Positions 6,827-13,939 are shown, counted from the first letter of the stretch. The stretch: 16,095 bases of DNA from an uncultured Desulfovibrio sp. (GCA_900541395.1 UQJT01000048.1:1-16095), one strand, 5' to 3'. Numbers and translations: made by a program. Notes: generated from the letters alone by a model not told the origin.

Positions 6827-9598
6827 ATGTCGCAAATCAACCAAGTCGGCGGGCCTGGCGTCCAACAGCATCAGGTGGGGGAGGTCGCTCCCCGGGCGGG
6901 AGCGGATGTCCCCGCCGAACTGCGAGGGGCGCGGCCGTCCGCCGGAGCCGTGGCGGGACGCGTGCTTCTGGGCATCTTTACTCTCGGTATTTCCGAAGGC
7001 GTACGCGCCCTGGTCCATCACGCCCGCGCGGAGGCGGCGCCCGCCCCCCGCGTGACCGGGGCGAACATTCCCCAGGCCGGGCCGAGGGCCGACGCGTTCA
7101 ACGCAAGTCTGGCGGACGGGTTGCGCCGGGGCACGCTGCCTCCCGCGTATCGGGCGGCGCTGGGCGAAGCCGTTGACGAGCTGCGCGCCCGTTTCGGCGC
7201 GGATATCGTGCCCGAAGGGCTATCGCTGGAAAATCTGCCCGGCCGCGACGCGCTGATCAGGTCCGTCGCGGACAGCATGCGCGCCGCTTCGGACGAAATT
7301 TCTCCCGAAAGTCTGCGCGGATTGCTGGTGGACCAGGGCGCGCCGATGATGGCCGGACGAACTCTGAAGGCCCGCCTCGACGCCTCTTGCGCGGAGATCG
7401 GCTATGCCGACGCAGACGCGGGTTTGCTTCTGGACCATGTGCTGAAAAGCGAGCCCGAATTGGCCGCCGCTCTGCCGGGCTGCGCGGATCGGGCCGCCGC
7501 CGACGCGCTGCTTGAGGAAGCCATGCCGCGCATCAGGGAATATGTTCAGGTGGACCACGCCATGAACGAAGCGCGGACGCAGGCCCACGAAAACGCCGTC
7601 ACGGGCCTGGCCCGGGCCACGGGACTGAGCGAGGCGGTGGTTCGTCGGCAGGTCGATTTTACCAAGCTGGAAAACTCGTTCAACTATCTTGCCAAAGACA
7701 TACGCACGGGAGAAAATCCGGCGCGCGGGGATGCTCTTGACGCCGAATTCGGGCGACTCGCGGATAAATTCGTACACCAGAAGGCGCGGCTCTTCGCCTC
7801 GGTGGACGGGCTCGGGCTGTCCGCCCGAATGGCGGACGCCTGGAAAAACGCAGCACTGACTTCCGGTACGCTGGACAAAGAGGACATGTTTACCGCCTTC
7901 CACGCCGTCGGTTCCCGGGTTGACGCGAGCCGCCTGCTGGAGGCCCTGAACGCTCCGGCCGGGGAGTTTGCCGATCAGGACATATTCGGCCTGCTGCAAA
8001 GTCTGGCCCTGCAACTTAATGAAAAACTGCTCGGGCATTACGGACCTGAAGCCTGGGATAAACTGGGCGGCGACGGTCAAAGCGACGCCCGCTTTTATGC
8101 CGCGCAGGCCATGCTTGACGCCGCGCCCGGCCTGACGGAGGCTCTGGCGGCTCGTCCCGACCTGGTGGAGCGCCTTTTGGACATGGTTTCCGAAGAACGC
8201 ATACAGGGTATGGATATGAGCGGCAGCGACGATCCCGCCCTGCAGGAACAGGGGCTGCTCCTGCGTCAGGGCGCGGATGCCGGACAACTGATATTGATTG
8301 ACCTGCCCCGTCCCGCCGCCGAACATAACGAAAGCCTGGCCGCCTCGATGGGCGGGCCGGGCCTGTCCCCCGCCCACGCCCGAGCGCTGGATCGCGTCAT
8401 TGCGGACATGCGGGCGAAGTTCGGAGCCGACTGCCTGCCCGCCGGCGACTTCACCAAGGCCTTGAGCGCGTTGGAGCCCGAGGCAAGAGAGTCCGTTTAC
8501 CGCCGGTTGTCCGCCTCGGTGCGGGGTTCCGCCTCTCCGATCACTTCCGACGACTTGGCGGCGATGCTTGAGCCCAGCGCCCGGGCCGCGGCCGCTTATG
8601 GAGCCTTCAAAAGCCTGCTGTCCGGAATGGCGCAGGAGATGGGGCTGCCCCCGGACGCGGATGCCGTTTCCTACGTGGCCTATGCTCTGCGGATGCGCCA
8701 CCCCGAGCTGACAAACGCCATCATCGGCGCGGACAACCGCGCCGAACTTGAAACCGTTCTGAGCCGACTTCCTGAAGCCGCCTCGTTGTTGCGCATGGAA
8801 AACGATATCAGAACTTCGATGGAATGGGGAATGGCGGAGATTTACACCTCTCTGAGCCGGGCGACGGGCTTGCCGGAGGCGGACGTACGCGAACGCCTGG
8901 ACACGCGAGAGGTCGATGCCAGCGGTAAATTCGCCTACTTGCGACAGGACCTCCGCGAGCTTTGCCTTGATGCGGCCAAAACACCGGAAGGCGGCATTCC
9001 CACCCATGATATCCGCGCGGGCTATCAGCGCATCGTGAGCAACTTCGTGGCGGGCAAGGCGGGCCTTTTCAGCTCCATCGAAGAGCTCGGCCTTTCTCCG
9101 GAACTGGCGGCGGGCTGGCGGAGCGAGGCGCTGACCAACCCCACGCTGAAGAAGGCCGGTTTTCTGCGTTCTTGCGTCGCCATCGCGGACGGCATGAAGG
9201 CATCCGGCTTGCGGACCGGCCTTCTGGAGGGACAGTTGACGGATGTGGAACTTTTTGGTCTGTTCCGCACGGTTGGGGCTCAGCTTGACGAACACGCCCA
9301 CATGATTTTTGACGAGACCGCATACCGCGACATGGGCAGCGACGAACTTTCGGCCATCAACCGTTTTGCGCGGGAAGCCTTTTTGGATCGCCATCCCGAC
9401 ATTCGGGACGCCATAGCGGCCCAGGCGGATCGCATGCGGACGCTTATCGACCAAGGCGAGGAGCAAATGCTCCAGATACAGAAACGCATGGGCTCCGTAC
9501 GCCACGACACGCCGGAAATGGCCGCGCTGCAGGCGGAATACGCCTCGGTGGCCTCGGCCCTGGCCGTTATCATCTCCGTGGCGGGGACGCGGGAGTAA
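6827..9598 (+). CDS. Predicted type III secretion effector, two-repeat alpha-helical protein
   Basis: A 923-residue protein that I cannot place in a named family. ATG 6827 was chosen because AAGGAAG (6814-6820) precedes it by 6 nt; an in-frame TTG lies at 6800. Residues 1-40 are polar and Gln/Gly/Ala rich with no Sec signal, as in type III substrates. Residues 41-60 hold a hydrophobic patch (VLLGIFTLGI), possibly a chaperone-binding or membrane segment. The rest is helical and Ala/Leu/Glu rich and is an internal duplication: about 104-455 matches 513-875. Paired landmarks are LRARFGADIVPEG (119-131) with MRAKFGADCLPAG (528-540), RATGLSEA (263-270) with RATGLPEA (678-685), KARLFASVDGLGLS (319-332) with KAGLFSSIEELGLS (744-757), and IFGLLQ (386) with LFGLFR (809). 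A helical tail (about 876-923) follows. No catalytic motif is recognisable. Secretion is inferred from the CesT-like chaperone gene 62 bp downstream and the missing Sec signal. Confidence 0.75.
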   Translation: MSQINQVGGPGVQQHQVGEVAPRAGADVPAELRGARPSAGAVAGRVLLGIFTLGISEGVRALVHHARAEAAPAPRVTGANIPQAGPRADAFNASLADGLRRGTLPPAYRAALGEAVDELRARFGADIVPEGLSLENLPGRDALIRSVADSMRAASDEISPESLRGLLVDQGAPMMAGRTLKARLDASCAEIGYADADAGLLLDHVLKSEPELAAALPGCADRAAADALLEEAMPRIREYVQVDHAMNEARTQAHENAVTGLARATGLSEAVVRRQVDFTKLENSFNYLAKDIRTGENPARGDALDAEFGRLADKFVHQKARLFASVDGLGLSARMADAWKNAALTSGTLDKEDMFTAFHAVGSRVDASRLLEALNAPAGEFADQDIFGLLQSLALQLNEKLLGHYGPEAWDKLGGDGQSDARFYAAQAMLDAAPGLTEALAARPDLVERLLDMVSEERIQGMDMSGSDDPALQEQGLLLRQGADAGQLILIDLPRPAAEHNESLAASMGGPGLSPAHARALDRVIADMRAKFGADCLPAGDFTKALSALEPEARESVYRRLSASVRGSASPITSDDLAAMLEPSARAAAAYGAFKSLLSGMAQEMGLPPDADAVSYVAYALRMRHPELTNAIIGADNRAELETVLSRLPEAASLLRMENDIRTSMEWGMAEIYTSLSRATGLPEADVRERLDTREVDASGKFAYLRQDLRELCLDAAKTPEGGIPTHDIRAGYQRIVSNFVAGKAGLFSSIEELGLSPELAAGWRSEALTNPTLKKAGFLRSCVAIADGMKASGLRTGLLEGQLTDVELFGLFRTVGAQLDEHAHMIFDETAYRDMGSDELSAINRFAREAFLDRHPDIRDAIAAQADRMRTLIDQGEEQMLQIQKRMGSVRHDTPEMAALQAEYASVASALAVIISVAGTRE

Positions 9599-9603
9599 AC
9601 CAC

Positions 9604-9647
9604 GCATGGCGCGCGGCTCAAGATGCCTTTTCCGCCGCGCGCCATGC
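9604..9647 (+). repeat. 14-bp hairpin between effector and chaperone genes
   Basis: Perfect 14-bp stem GCATGGCGCGCGGC (9604-9617) / GCCGCGCGCCATGC (9634-9647), 16-nt loop, directly after the effector stop. There is no T tract; GAGGG of the chaperone ribosome site begins 3 nt later. It is better explained as an mRNA processing, stability or translation-tuning element within one transcript than as a full terminator. Confidence 0.75.
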
Positions 9648-9660
9648 ATTGAGGGACTAT

Positions 9661-10107
9661 ATGAACACACGGGAACTTGTCGCCGAACTCGGCGCTAAGC
9701 TTGGCATGGCTCTGCAATGGAGCGAAGCGGGAACCTGCCGCATCCTTTTTGACGACGACGCGGTGGACTTCGAGCAATCCGGAAACCTTCTGTACGTCAT
9801 GGCGGATATGGCTTCCGCCTCGGGCAGGGAAGATGCTTACGGCCGCCTGCTGTCCGCCAATTGCCTCGGCGCGGAAAGCGGCGGGGCGTGCATCGGACTG
9901 GATGCCGCGCGCAATGTTTTCACGCTGCATATCGTTATACGCGACGACGCCTCCTACGAGTCCTTTGAAACTGAACTGATGCTGTTTCTCAAAGCCCTGC
10001 GCTACTGGAAGGAATGGCTCGCCCTGCCCCCGGCACCAGTTTCTTCCGCCCCCACGGCGAGTGTCGAGACGGCGCCCCTGCTTGCTTCAGGGATGCTCAG
10101 AATATAG
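9661..10107 (+). CDS. CesT/Tir-type class I type III secretion chaperone
   Basis: Small, acidic 148-residue protein with the CesT/Tir chaperone layout: N-terminal helix (NTRELVAELGAKLG, 2-15), strand (GTCRILFDDD, 24-33), acidic strand (NLLYVMADM, 42-50), helix (EDAYGRLLSANCLG, 57-70) leading to GGACIGLDAARNVFTLHIVI (74-93), and a C-terminal amphipathic helix ending KALRYWKEWL (111-120). The LLxANxLGxxxGGAxIGLD signature is typical of class I chaperones, which dimerise, bind the N-terminal region of one effector and keep it secretion-competent. Residues 121-148 form a Pro/Ala/Ser-rich tail not usual for the fold. Ribosome site GAGGG is 5 nt before the ATG. Position right after the large gene makes that gene the likely client. 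Terminator at 10137-10181. Confidence 0.88.
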   Translation: MNTRELVAELGAKLGMALQWSEAGTCRILFDDDAVDFEQSGNLLYVMADMASASGREDAYGRLLSANCLGAESGGACIGLDAARNVFTLHIVIRDDASYESFETELMLFLKALRYWKEWLALPPAPVSSAPTASVETAPLLASGMLRI

Positions 10108-10136
10108 TCGGAAAAAGTCGCCGGCCGCTTTTGCCC

Positions 10137-10181
10137 CCGCCTTCGCCCAACCCTCGGCGGAGGCGGAATTTTTTGTTTTTT
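10137..10181 (+). terminator. Rho-independent terminator of the effector/chaperone operon
   Basis: Stem CCGCCTTCGCC (10137-10147) / GGCGGAGGCGG (10156-10166), 11 pairs including one T-G wobble, 8-nt loop, then AATTTTTTGTTTTTT. This is the strongest terminator in the window and closes the operon 29 nt after the chaperone stop. Confidence 0.85.
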
Positions 10182-10211
10182 CGCACTGCCGGGAGTCGCG
10201 CTGCGGGCAAT

Positions 10212-11150
10212 CTACAGCAACGATCCCTGGCGCACCACGCGGGACCGTGCCCGACGGTCGGTAATCGTGTCCCGCTCGTCGGGCCTCCCCGCCAAAATGG
10301 GAGAAGTCGGGTCGTGACGGCGTACATTGGCCGCTACCTTGCGGCCGTCCGAAGTGGCGTAGCAGTAGCGACAGCCGTAGGGGCAGGTGTCGTATTCCCC
10401 GATGTCGACGCTTTCGACGCAACCACAGCTTTTGCGTTGGCTCGGGTCCTTGCCCGCCTGCAACGGAAAGCCCACAATACGCTCGATGAGGGCCTTGTCG
10501 ATGCAGGCGGCCCGCTCCACCCCGCACCCGCTCAAATCCAGTTCCTCGGTGCAGGCCGCCAGGCTGAGGCCGCGCGCCGCCGCCAATCCGGCCAGTTGCC
10601 CGGCCAGGGCGCGCATGACCTCTTCCGGCGTTTCTCCGTCCGTCACACCGCGCAAGGAATTGCGATTGCGCCGGTACAAATCCACAAAACTGAACACGCA
10701 GCGGAGGGTGTGACCGGCCAGGATACGGGACATGGCGTCGAAGGCTTCAACATGGCGCGCGGCCGTGTATTCGGCGTTCAAGACCACCGGGTCGTAACGC
10801 CACACCACCCGCTCCGGTCCCACCAGCGCGGCCAGACGACAAAAAGCGTCCAACAGGCGTTCTTTGGGCGGCAGTCCGGTTTCCACGTCGGCCCCGTAGG
10901 GCGTCAGCGTGAATTGCACATAAAAAGGCCACCCTTCGCGTTCAAGTTCAGCCAGGCGTTCCAGCATGGGAGCAGGATTTTTGGTCCAGAACACGATGCA
11001 GTCCACCAGGTCCCGACTCAGGGGCACTCGACTGACGCGGCGGGGATTGCGGGGGTTGCGGACCAAAACCTGCCCGGCGGCCAGGCGGTTCATGAACCAT
11101 TCGCCGTAAAAGGCCGGAATGTCCGTGCGGCGGCTGGCGCTGACGATCAT
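10212..11150 (-). CDS. DUF1848 family protein with radical-SAM-like cysteine cluster
   Basis: 312-residue protein of the DUF1848 family, recognised by its opening MIVSASRRTDIPAFYGEWFM, then VDCIVFWTKNPAPML (49-63), FTLTPYG (80-86) and VVWRYDPVVLN (115-125), and its end CGCVESVDIGEYDTCPYGC (242-260). The C-terminal cluster Cys256-x3-Cys260-x2-Cys263 followed by Tyr has the spacing of radical-SAM 4Fe-4S motifs, with extra Cys at 242 and 244; Cys200, 209 and 216 may bind a second cluster. The biochemical function of the family is unknown to me. It lies 18 bp downstream of nfo and so is probably co-transcribed; AAGGA lies in that gap. This suggests a DNA-lesion or nucleic-acid role, but only by association. 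The start is secure because the family begins with this Met. Confidence 0.9.
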   Translation of the reverse strand: MIVSASRRTDIPAFYGEWFMNRLAAGQVLVRNPRNPRRVSRVPLSRDLVDCIVFWTKNPAPMLERLAELEREGWPFYVQFTLTPYGADVETGLPPKERLLDAFCRLAALVGPERVVWRYDPVVLNAEYTAARHVEAFDAMSRILAGHTLRCVFSFVDLYRRNRNSLRGVTDGETPEEVMRALAGQLAGLAAARGLSLAACTEELDLSGCGVERAACIDKALIERIVGFPLQAGKDPSQRKSCGCVESVDIGEYDTCPYGCRYCYATSDGRKVAANVRRHDPTSPILAGRPDERDTITDRRARSRVVRQGSLL

Positions 11151-11168
11151 GCCGCCCGTTCCTTACGT

Positions 11169-12005
11169 TCATACACTGTGGATGGCTTCACGAAGTTGCC
11201 TGATCTCCTCGCCGTACCCGTTCAAGTCGGTCGGCGTTTCGAGAATGAAGGGCAGACAGGCCAATTTGGGATGGGTCAGAACGCGGACCAGAGCGTCGAA
11301 CCCTATGGTCCCCTTGCCTATGATCTCGTGTCGGTCCCGGCGACTGCCCAAAGGATTCTTGCTGTCGTTGAGATGTACGGCGTACAGCCGATTCAACCCG
11401 ACGACCCGGTCAAATTCATCCAATACTCCGTCAAGATCGTTCACAATATCGTACCCGGCATCGTATACGTGGCAGGTATCGAGGCATACCCCGATCCTGT
11501 CGGCCGCGTGGACACGCTCAAGAACGGCGGCCAGTTCCTCAAAGCGCCCGCCCAGCTCCGTCCCCTTGCCGGTCATGGTTTCCAGCAAGACGATGGTGGA
11601 CTGCTGCGGATCGACGACGGCGTTAAGCATGTCGGCCACCAGCCGGGCGCCTTCCTGCACGCCTCGTCCCATGTGCGCGCCGGGATGAAAATTATACAGG
11701 TTACCCGGCAGGTTTTCCATGCGCCGCAGATCGTCGGCCATATCCCGTCGAGCGTAGTCGCGCAGGAGGGGATCCGCGGCGGCGGGATTGAGCGTATAAG
11801 ACGCGTGTCCCATCACAAGGCCAAACCCGCCTTCCGCCAAGATGTGCCGCAAGCCGTCCACATCCTCCTGCGTCAGAGTTTTGGCCCGACTGCCGCGCGG
11901 GTTGCGGGTAAAAAACTGGAAGGCGTCGGCCCCGATGGACAAGGCGTCCTCCCCCATGCGCTTCCAGCCTCTGGCCACCGACAGGTGGCATCCGAGATAC
12001 GGCAT
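11169..12005 (-). CDS. nfo: Endonuclease IV (deoxyribonuclease IV, AP endonuclease)
   Basis: Zinc-dependent AP endonuclease that cuts 5' to abasic sites in base-excision repair. It has 278 residues, a normal length, and a TIM-barrel opening GCHLSVARGWKRM. All nine metal ligands of E. coli Nfo have counterparts at the right spacing: His67 (GHASY), His107 (NFHPG), Glu142 (LLETMTG), Asp176 and His179 (CLDTCH), His211 (AVHLND), Asp224 and His226 (RDRH), Glu256 (ILETPT). GGAGA precedes the ATG by 7 nt. It is first of a two-gene operon with the DUF1848 gene. A role against oxidative damage fits the katE in the same neighbourhood. No clear promoter was identified in the 485-bp region upstream. Confidence 0.97.
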   Translation of the reverse strand: MPYLGCHLSVARGWKRMGEDALSIGADAFQFFTRNPRGSRAKTLTQEDVDGLRHILAEGGFGLVMGHASYTLNPAAADPLLRDYARRDMADDLRRMENLPGNLYNFHPGAHMGRGVQEGARLVADMLNAVVDPQQSTIVLLETMTGKGTELGGRFEELAAVLERVHAADRIGVCLDTCHVYDAGYDIVNDLDGVLDEFDRVVGLNRLYAVHLNDSKNPLGSRRDRHEIIGKGTIGFDALVRVLTHPKLACLPFILETPTDLNGYGEEIRQLREAIHSV

Positions 12006-12060
12006 GATGATTCTCCGAACACGGCCCCGCGCGCCTTTGCCTTGATCGCTCCCCCGCTTC

Positions 12061-12376
12061 GCGGCGCTTGCGACGCCGACGGCCGGGCACTGTCGGTCCC
12101 GCGTCTCTTTGGTTGATACGATACATCGGACGGCGTTTCTTCCGCCTGAGGGCCGGTGACGCTGTCCGACTTCATTTTTTCGGAGTGGACGTCAAGCTTC
12201 CACGATACGATCAGCCGCCCGGTTCACGGCGAGTTCGCAAACATCCCGCGCGGGCCGGACGCCCGGCCAGGCGACCGACAGTCGCCTCTCACGAACGTTC
12301 TCGGCCATAATCCCGGCGGCGCGACGCCTGACCATCATTCCAGCTGAAAAAGGCGGGGCGGCGCTTGCGACGCCGA
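12061..12376. repeat. 19-bp direct repeat in the nfo/AbrB intergenic region
   Basis: GCGGCGCTTGCGACGCCGA occurs exactly at 12061-12079 and 12358-12376, 297 bp apart. Each copy can fold as GGCG-cttgcga-CGCC. Another dyad, GGCGAC-cgaca-GTCGCC, is at 12270-12286. The 485-bp gap 12006-12490 shows no convincing gene; these may be dispersed REP-like units. Confidence 0.55.
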
Positions 12377-12427
12377 AGGCGTCCCGCGTTATCGTAGAAC
12401 TTCGGCACCGGCCAATCAAGCCTCTCA

Positions 12428-12456
12428 TTGCCTGGCCGCCCGCCCGGCTTTATGCT
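12428..12456 (+). promoter_or_regulatory. Sigma-70-type promoter of the AbrB-family gene
   Basis: TTGCCT (12428-12433), 17-bp spacer, TATGCT (12451-12456), 4 of 6 matches each. It predicts a start near 12463, about 28 nt before the ATG. Confidence 0.5.
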
Positions 12457-12490
12457 GGCCGGAGCGAAACGTTCCATCACCGAGGGTACC

Positions 12491-12991
12491 ATGAACACCG
12501 GCTTTTTGTTGCTTATCGTCTGCGGCGCGGCGGGCGGCTGGCTTTTTGACGTTCTGCGCATTCCGGGCGGCAGCATGCTGGGGGCGGTTCTCGGCTCCAT
12601 GGCCGCCAAACTGAGCGGCCTGAGCGACATGCCCACGCCCCACAACTTTCAACTCATAGCTCAAATAGGCATAGGGATCATAGTGGGCAACATGCTCACC
12701 TCGTCCATTTTACTGGAAATCAAGTCCATGCTGCCGCTCATGACCGTGACCACCGGCCTGCTGCTGGCCGCCGGATTCGTGGGTTCGTGGCTGGTGTATC
12801 GGGCTACGGGCATGGACATCCCCAGCGCCATTCTCGCCACCAGTCCCGGCGGCCTTAACGCCGTGGTCGGCCTGGCCGCCGACATGGGCAACAGCGCCCC
12901 GGCCGTTATGGCCTTCCAGATGGTGCGCTTGTATACGGTGGTGCTGCTGAGCCCGTTTATTAGTTGGGCGTTGCGCGCCGTGCTCAAATAA
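12491..12991 (+). CDS. AbrB-family (PF05145-like) membrane protein, single-repeat form
   Basis: 166-residue hydrophobic protein with about five transmembrane segments. It carries the hallmark pieces of the membrane 'AbrB duplication' family: WLFDVLRIPGGSMLGAVLGS (17-36), QIGIGIIVGNML (58-69), and SAILATSPGGLNAVVGLAAD (112-131) followed by AFQMVRLYTVVLLSP (141-155). This family is unrelated to the AbrB DNA-binding proteins and is often mislabelled as a regulator or ammonia monooxygenase; transport is suspected, the substrate unknown. Most members are near 350 residues with two tandem copies; this one has a single copy, so it probably pairs with itself or a partner. ATG 12491 follows GAGGG by 4 nt; an in-frame TTG at 12428 lies in the promoter. 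It ends at a strong terminator shared with the opposing gene. Confidence 0.85.
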   Translation: MNTGFLLLIVCGAAGGWLFDVLRIPGGSMLGAVLGSMAAKLSGLSDMPTPHNFQLIAQIGIGIIVGNMLTSSILLEIKSMLPLMTVTTGLLLAAGFVGSWLVYRATGMDIPSAILATSPGGLNAVVGLAADMGNSAPAVMAFQMVRLYTVVLLSPFISWALRAVLK

Positions 12992-13011
12992 CGCCCGCCC
13001 CCGACGACAAA

Positions 13012-13046
13012 GCCCCCCACTCCGTTCGGAAATGGGGGGCCGTTTT
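13012..13046 (+). terminator. Rho-independent terminator between convergent genes
   Basis: Stem GCCCCCCA (13012-13019) / TGGGGGGC (13033-13040) with an inner TCCG/CGGA stem, then CGTTTT. On the minus strand the same stem is followed by TTTG, so it may also serve the HbpS-like gene ending at 13062, less efficiently. Confidence 0.8.
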
Positions 13047-13061
13047 AACCGGAGGCGGCGT

Positions 13062-13559
13062 TTACTTGTTCAGAGCAGCCACACCGGCCTTGGCCACGTT
13101 GGTGTCCTCGGCCACGGAGCCGCCGCTCACGCCGATGGCGCCGATGATCACGCCGTCCTTATTTTTAAGCAGCTCGCCGCCGCCGAAGATAACCAACCCG
13201 CCGTTGGTCACCTCAATGCCGTACAATTCCTGACCGGGCTGCGAAGCGGCGCCCAAGTCGGCGGTGGACATATTGAACAAGCGGGCCGTCTTGGCCTTGC
13301 CCATAGACACGTCGATGCTGCCCAAAAAGGCGCCGTCCATGCGACAGAAAGCTTTGAGATTGCCCCCGGCGTCCACGATGGCGATATTCATGGGAACGCC
13401 CTGTTCCACAGCTTTGACCAGAGCCCCGGCCATGACCTGTTCGGCCTGGGCCTGAGTAAGGTCGTCGGGCAACTGCAGCTTGCCGGTATCCACCTTGGCG
13501 GCGAACGCGGGAACGGCCAGAACGAGCGCCAGAGCGCAGGCCGACATTATACGACGCAT
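13062..13559 (-). CDS. Secreted GlcG/HbpS-family (heme-binding-like) protein
   Basis: 165-residue protein of the GlcG/HbpS (PF03928-like) family. Residues 1-20 are a Sec signal peptide (MRR, hydrophobic ALALVLAV, cleavage at AFA|AKV), so it is periplasmic. Family motifs: AQAEQVMAGALVKA (37-50), NIAIVDAGGNLKAFCRMDGA (58-77), SMGKAKTA (85-92), GGLVIFGGG (120-128) and IIGAIGVSGGS (138-148). In Streptomyces HbpS binds heme and senses redox stress; other members are of unknown role, so the ligand here is inference. I chose the ATG at 13559 over the one at 13571: GGAGG lies inside the ORF between them, 5 nt before the chosen ATG. A Fur-like box lies about 90 bp upstream. It probably has its own transcript, ending at the terminator 13012-13046. 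Confidence 0.88.
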   Translation of the reverse strand: MRRIMSACALALVLAVPAFAAKVDTGKLQLPDDLTQAQAEQVMAGALVKAVEQGVPMNIAIVDAGGNLKAFCRMDGAFLGSIDVSMGKAKTARLFNMSTADLGAASQPGQELYGIEVTNGGLVIFGGGELLKNKDGVIIGAIGVSGGSVAEDTNVAKAGVAALNK

Positions 13560-13646
13560 GGGAACCTCCATAGTTAAAGGTCAAACTCCAAATATGATTT
13601 CCTCATAACGCTAATCCCCAAAAAAGCAAAGTGAAAAAAAACTTTT

Positions 13647-13665
13647 CTTGTTCATTATCATTCCC
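13647..13665 (-). promoter_or_regulatory. Possible Fur box upstream of the HbpS-like gene
   Basis: On the minus strand GGGAATGATAATGAACAAG matches 12 of 19 positions of the classic GATAATGATAATCATTATC Fur consensus, with the core AATGATAAT intact. It sits in a visibly AT-rich leader about 90 bp from the gene start, and just before the candidate small ORF on the other strand. Confidence 0.35.
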
Positions 13666-13679
13666 GCGTGGCGTATCAC

Positions 13680-13829
13680 ATGTTTTGGAATCCGCTTATG
13701 ACATCTTGGCCGGAAAATAAAGAAGCCTTTTCACATTCTGAAACAGAATCGCCTCAAAACCCCGTCCGCCCGGTCTCGTTTACCGACGAGGCCGTCAGTT
13801 CAATAATGGGTTACGCCACGGATGAATAA
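13680..13829 (+). CDS. Candidate small protein, 49 (or 43) residues
   Basis: An open frame in the 420-bp gap 13560-13979, divergent from the HbpS-like gene. From ATG 13680 it gives 49 residues, from ATG 13698 43 residues, ending ...SFTDEAVSSIMGYATDE. It is polar and acidic, without a signal peptide or membrane segment, and with normal amino-acid variety. Ribosome sites are weak: only GGAA about 8 nt before ATG 13698. A Fur-like box lies 15 bp upstream. A second tiny frame (ATG 13822, 29 residues) overlaps its end. I recognise no family; it could be chance. Confidence 0.25.
   Translation: MFWNPLMTSWPENKEAFSHSETESPQNPVRPVSFTDEAVSSIMGYATDE
13735..13790. repeat. Dyads ATTCTG-AAA-CAGAAT and CTCGT-N6-ACGAG
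   Basis: A perfect 15-bp dyad ATTCTGAAACAGAAT (13735-13749) and a second CTCGTTTACCGACGAG (13775-13790) lie in the AT-rich gap. The first looks like a homodimeric regulator site; both also fall inside the candidate small ORF, so they may be coincidental. Confidence 0.35.
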
Positions 13830-13909
13830 GCACAATATGCAGTTGCACGGTTACCCTCGGATACGGCTTTTCAAAGCGTATAGTTCCATGTCTCTCCGGA
13901 ACGAGCCAT

Positions 13910-13939
13910 AAAAAACCGGAGAGGTTCAAACCGCTCCGG
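13910..13939 (-). terminator. Rho-independent terminator of the DUF4079-like gene
   Basis: On the minus strand: CCGGAG (13939-13934), 12-nt loop, CTCCGG (13921-13916), then TTTTTT (13915-13910), 41 nt after the stop codon. An alternative longer pairing CTCTCCGG (13892-13899) / CCGGAGAG (13916-13923) overlaps it. Confidence 0.75.

Noticed and set aside
7220..9670. Long minus-strand open frame (816 codons) opposite the effector
   Set aside because: No ribosome site or recognisable domain, and Gly/Arg/Gln/His-rich composition typical of antisense frames; the plus strand has a promoter, start signal and an internal repeat conserved at the protein level.
10014..12116. Plus-strand open frame (700 codons) opposite nfo and DUF1848
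   Set aside because: It spans two well-identified minus-strand genes and also the terminator at 10137-10181; its translation is a shadow.
11873..12175. Minus-strand 100-codon frame upstream of and overlapping nfo
   Set aside because: Overlaps the nfo start and first 130 bp in another frame, is basic and low in structure, and has no clear ribosome site; likely non-coding leader.
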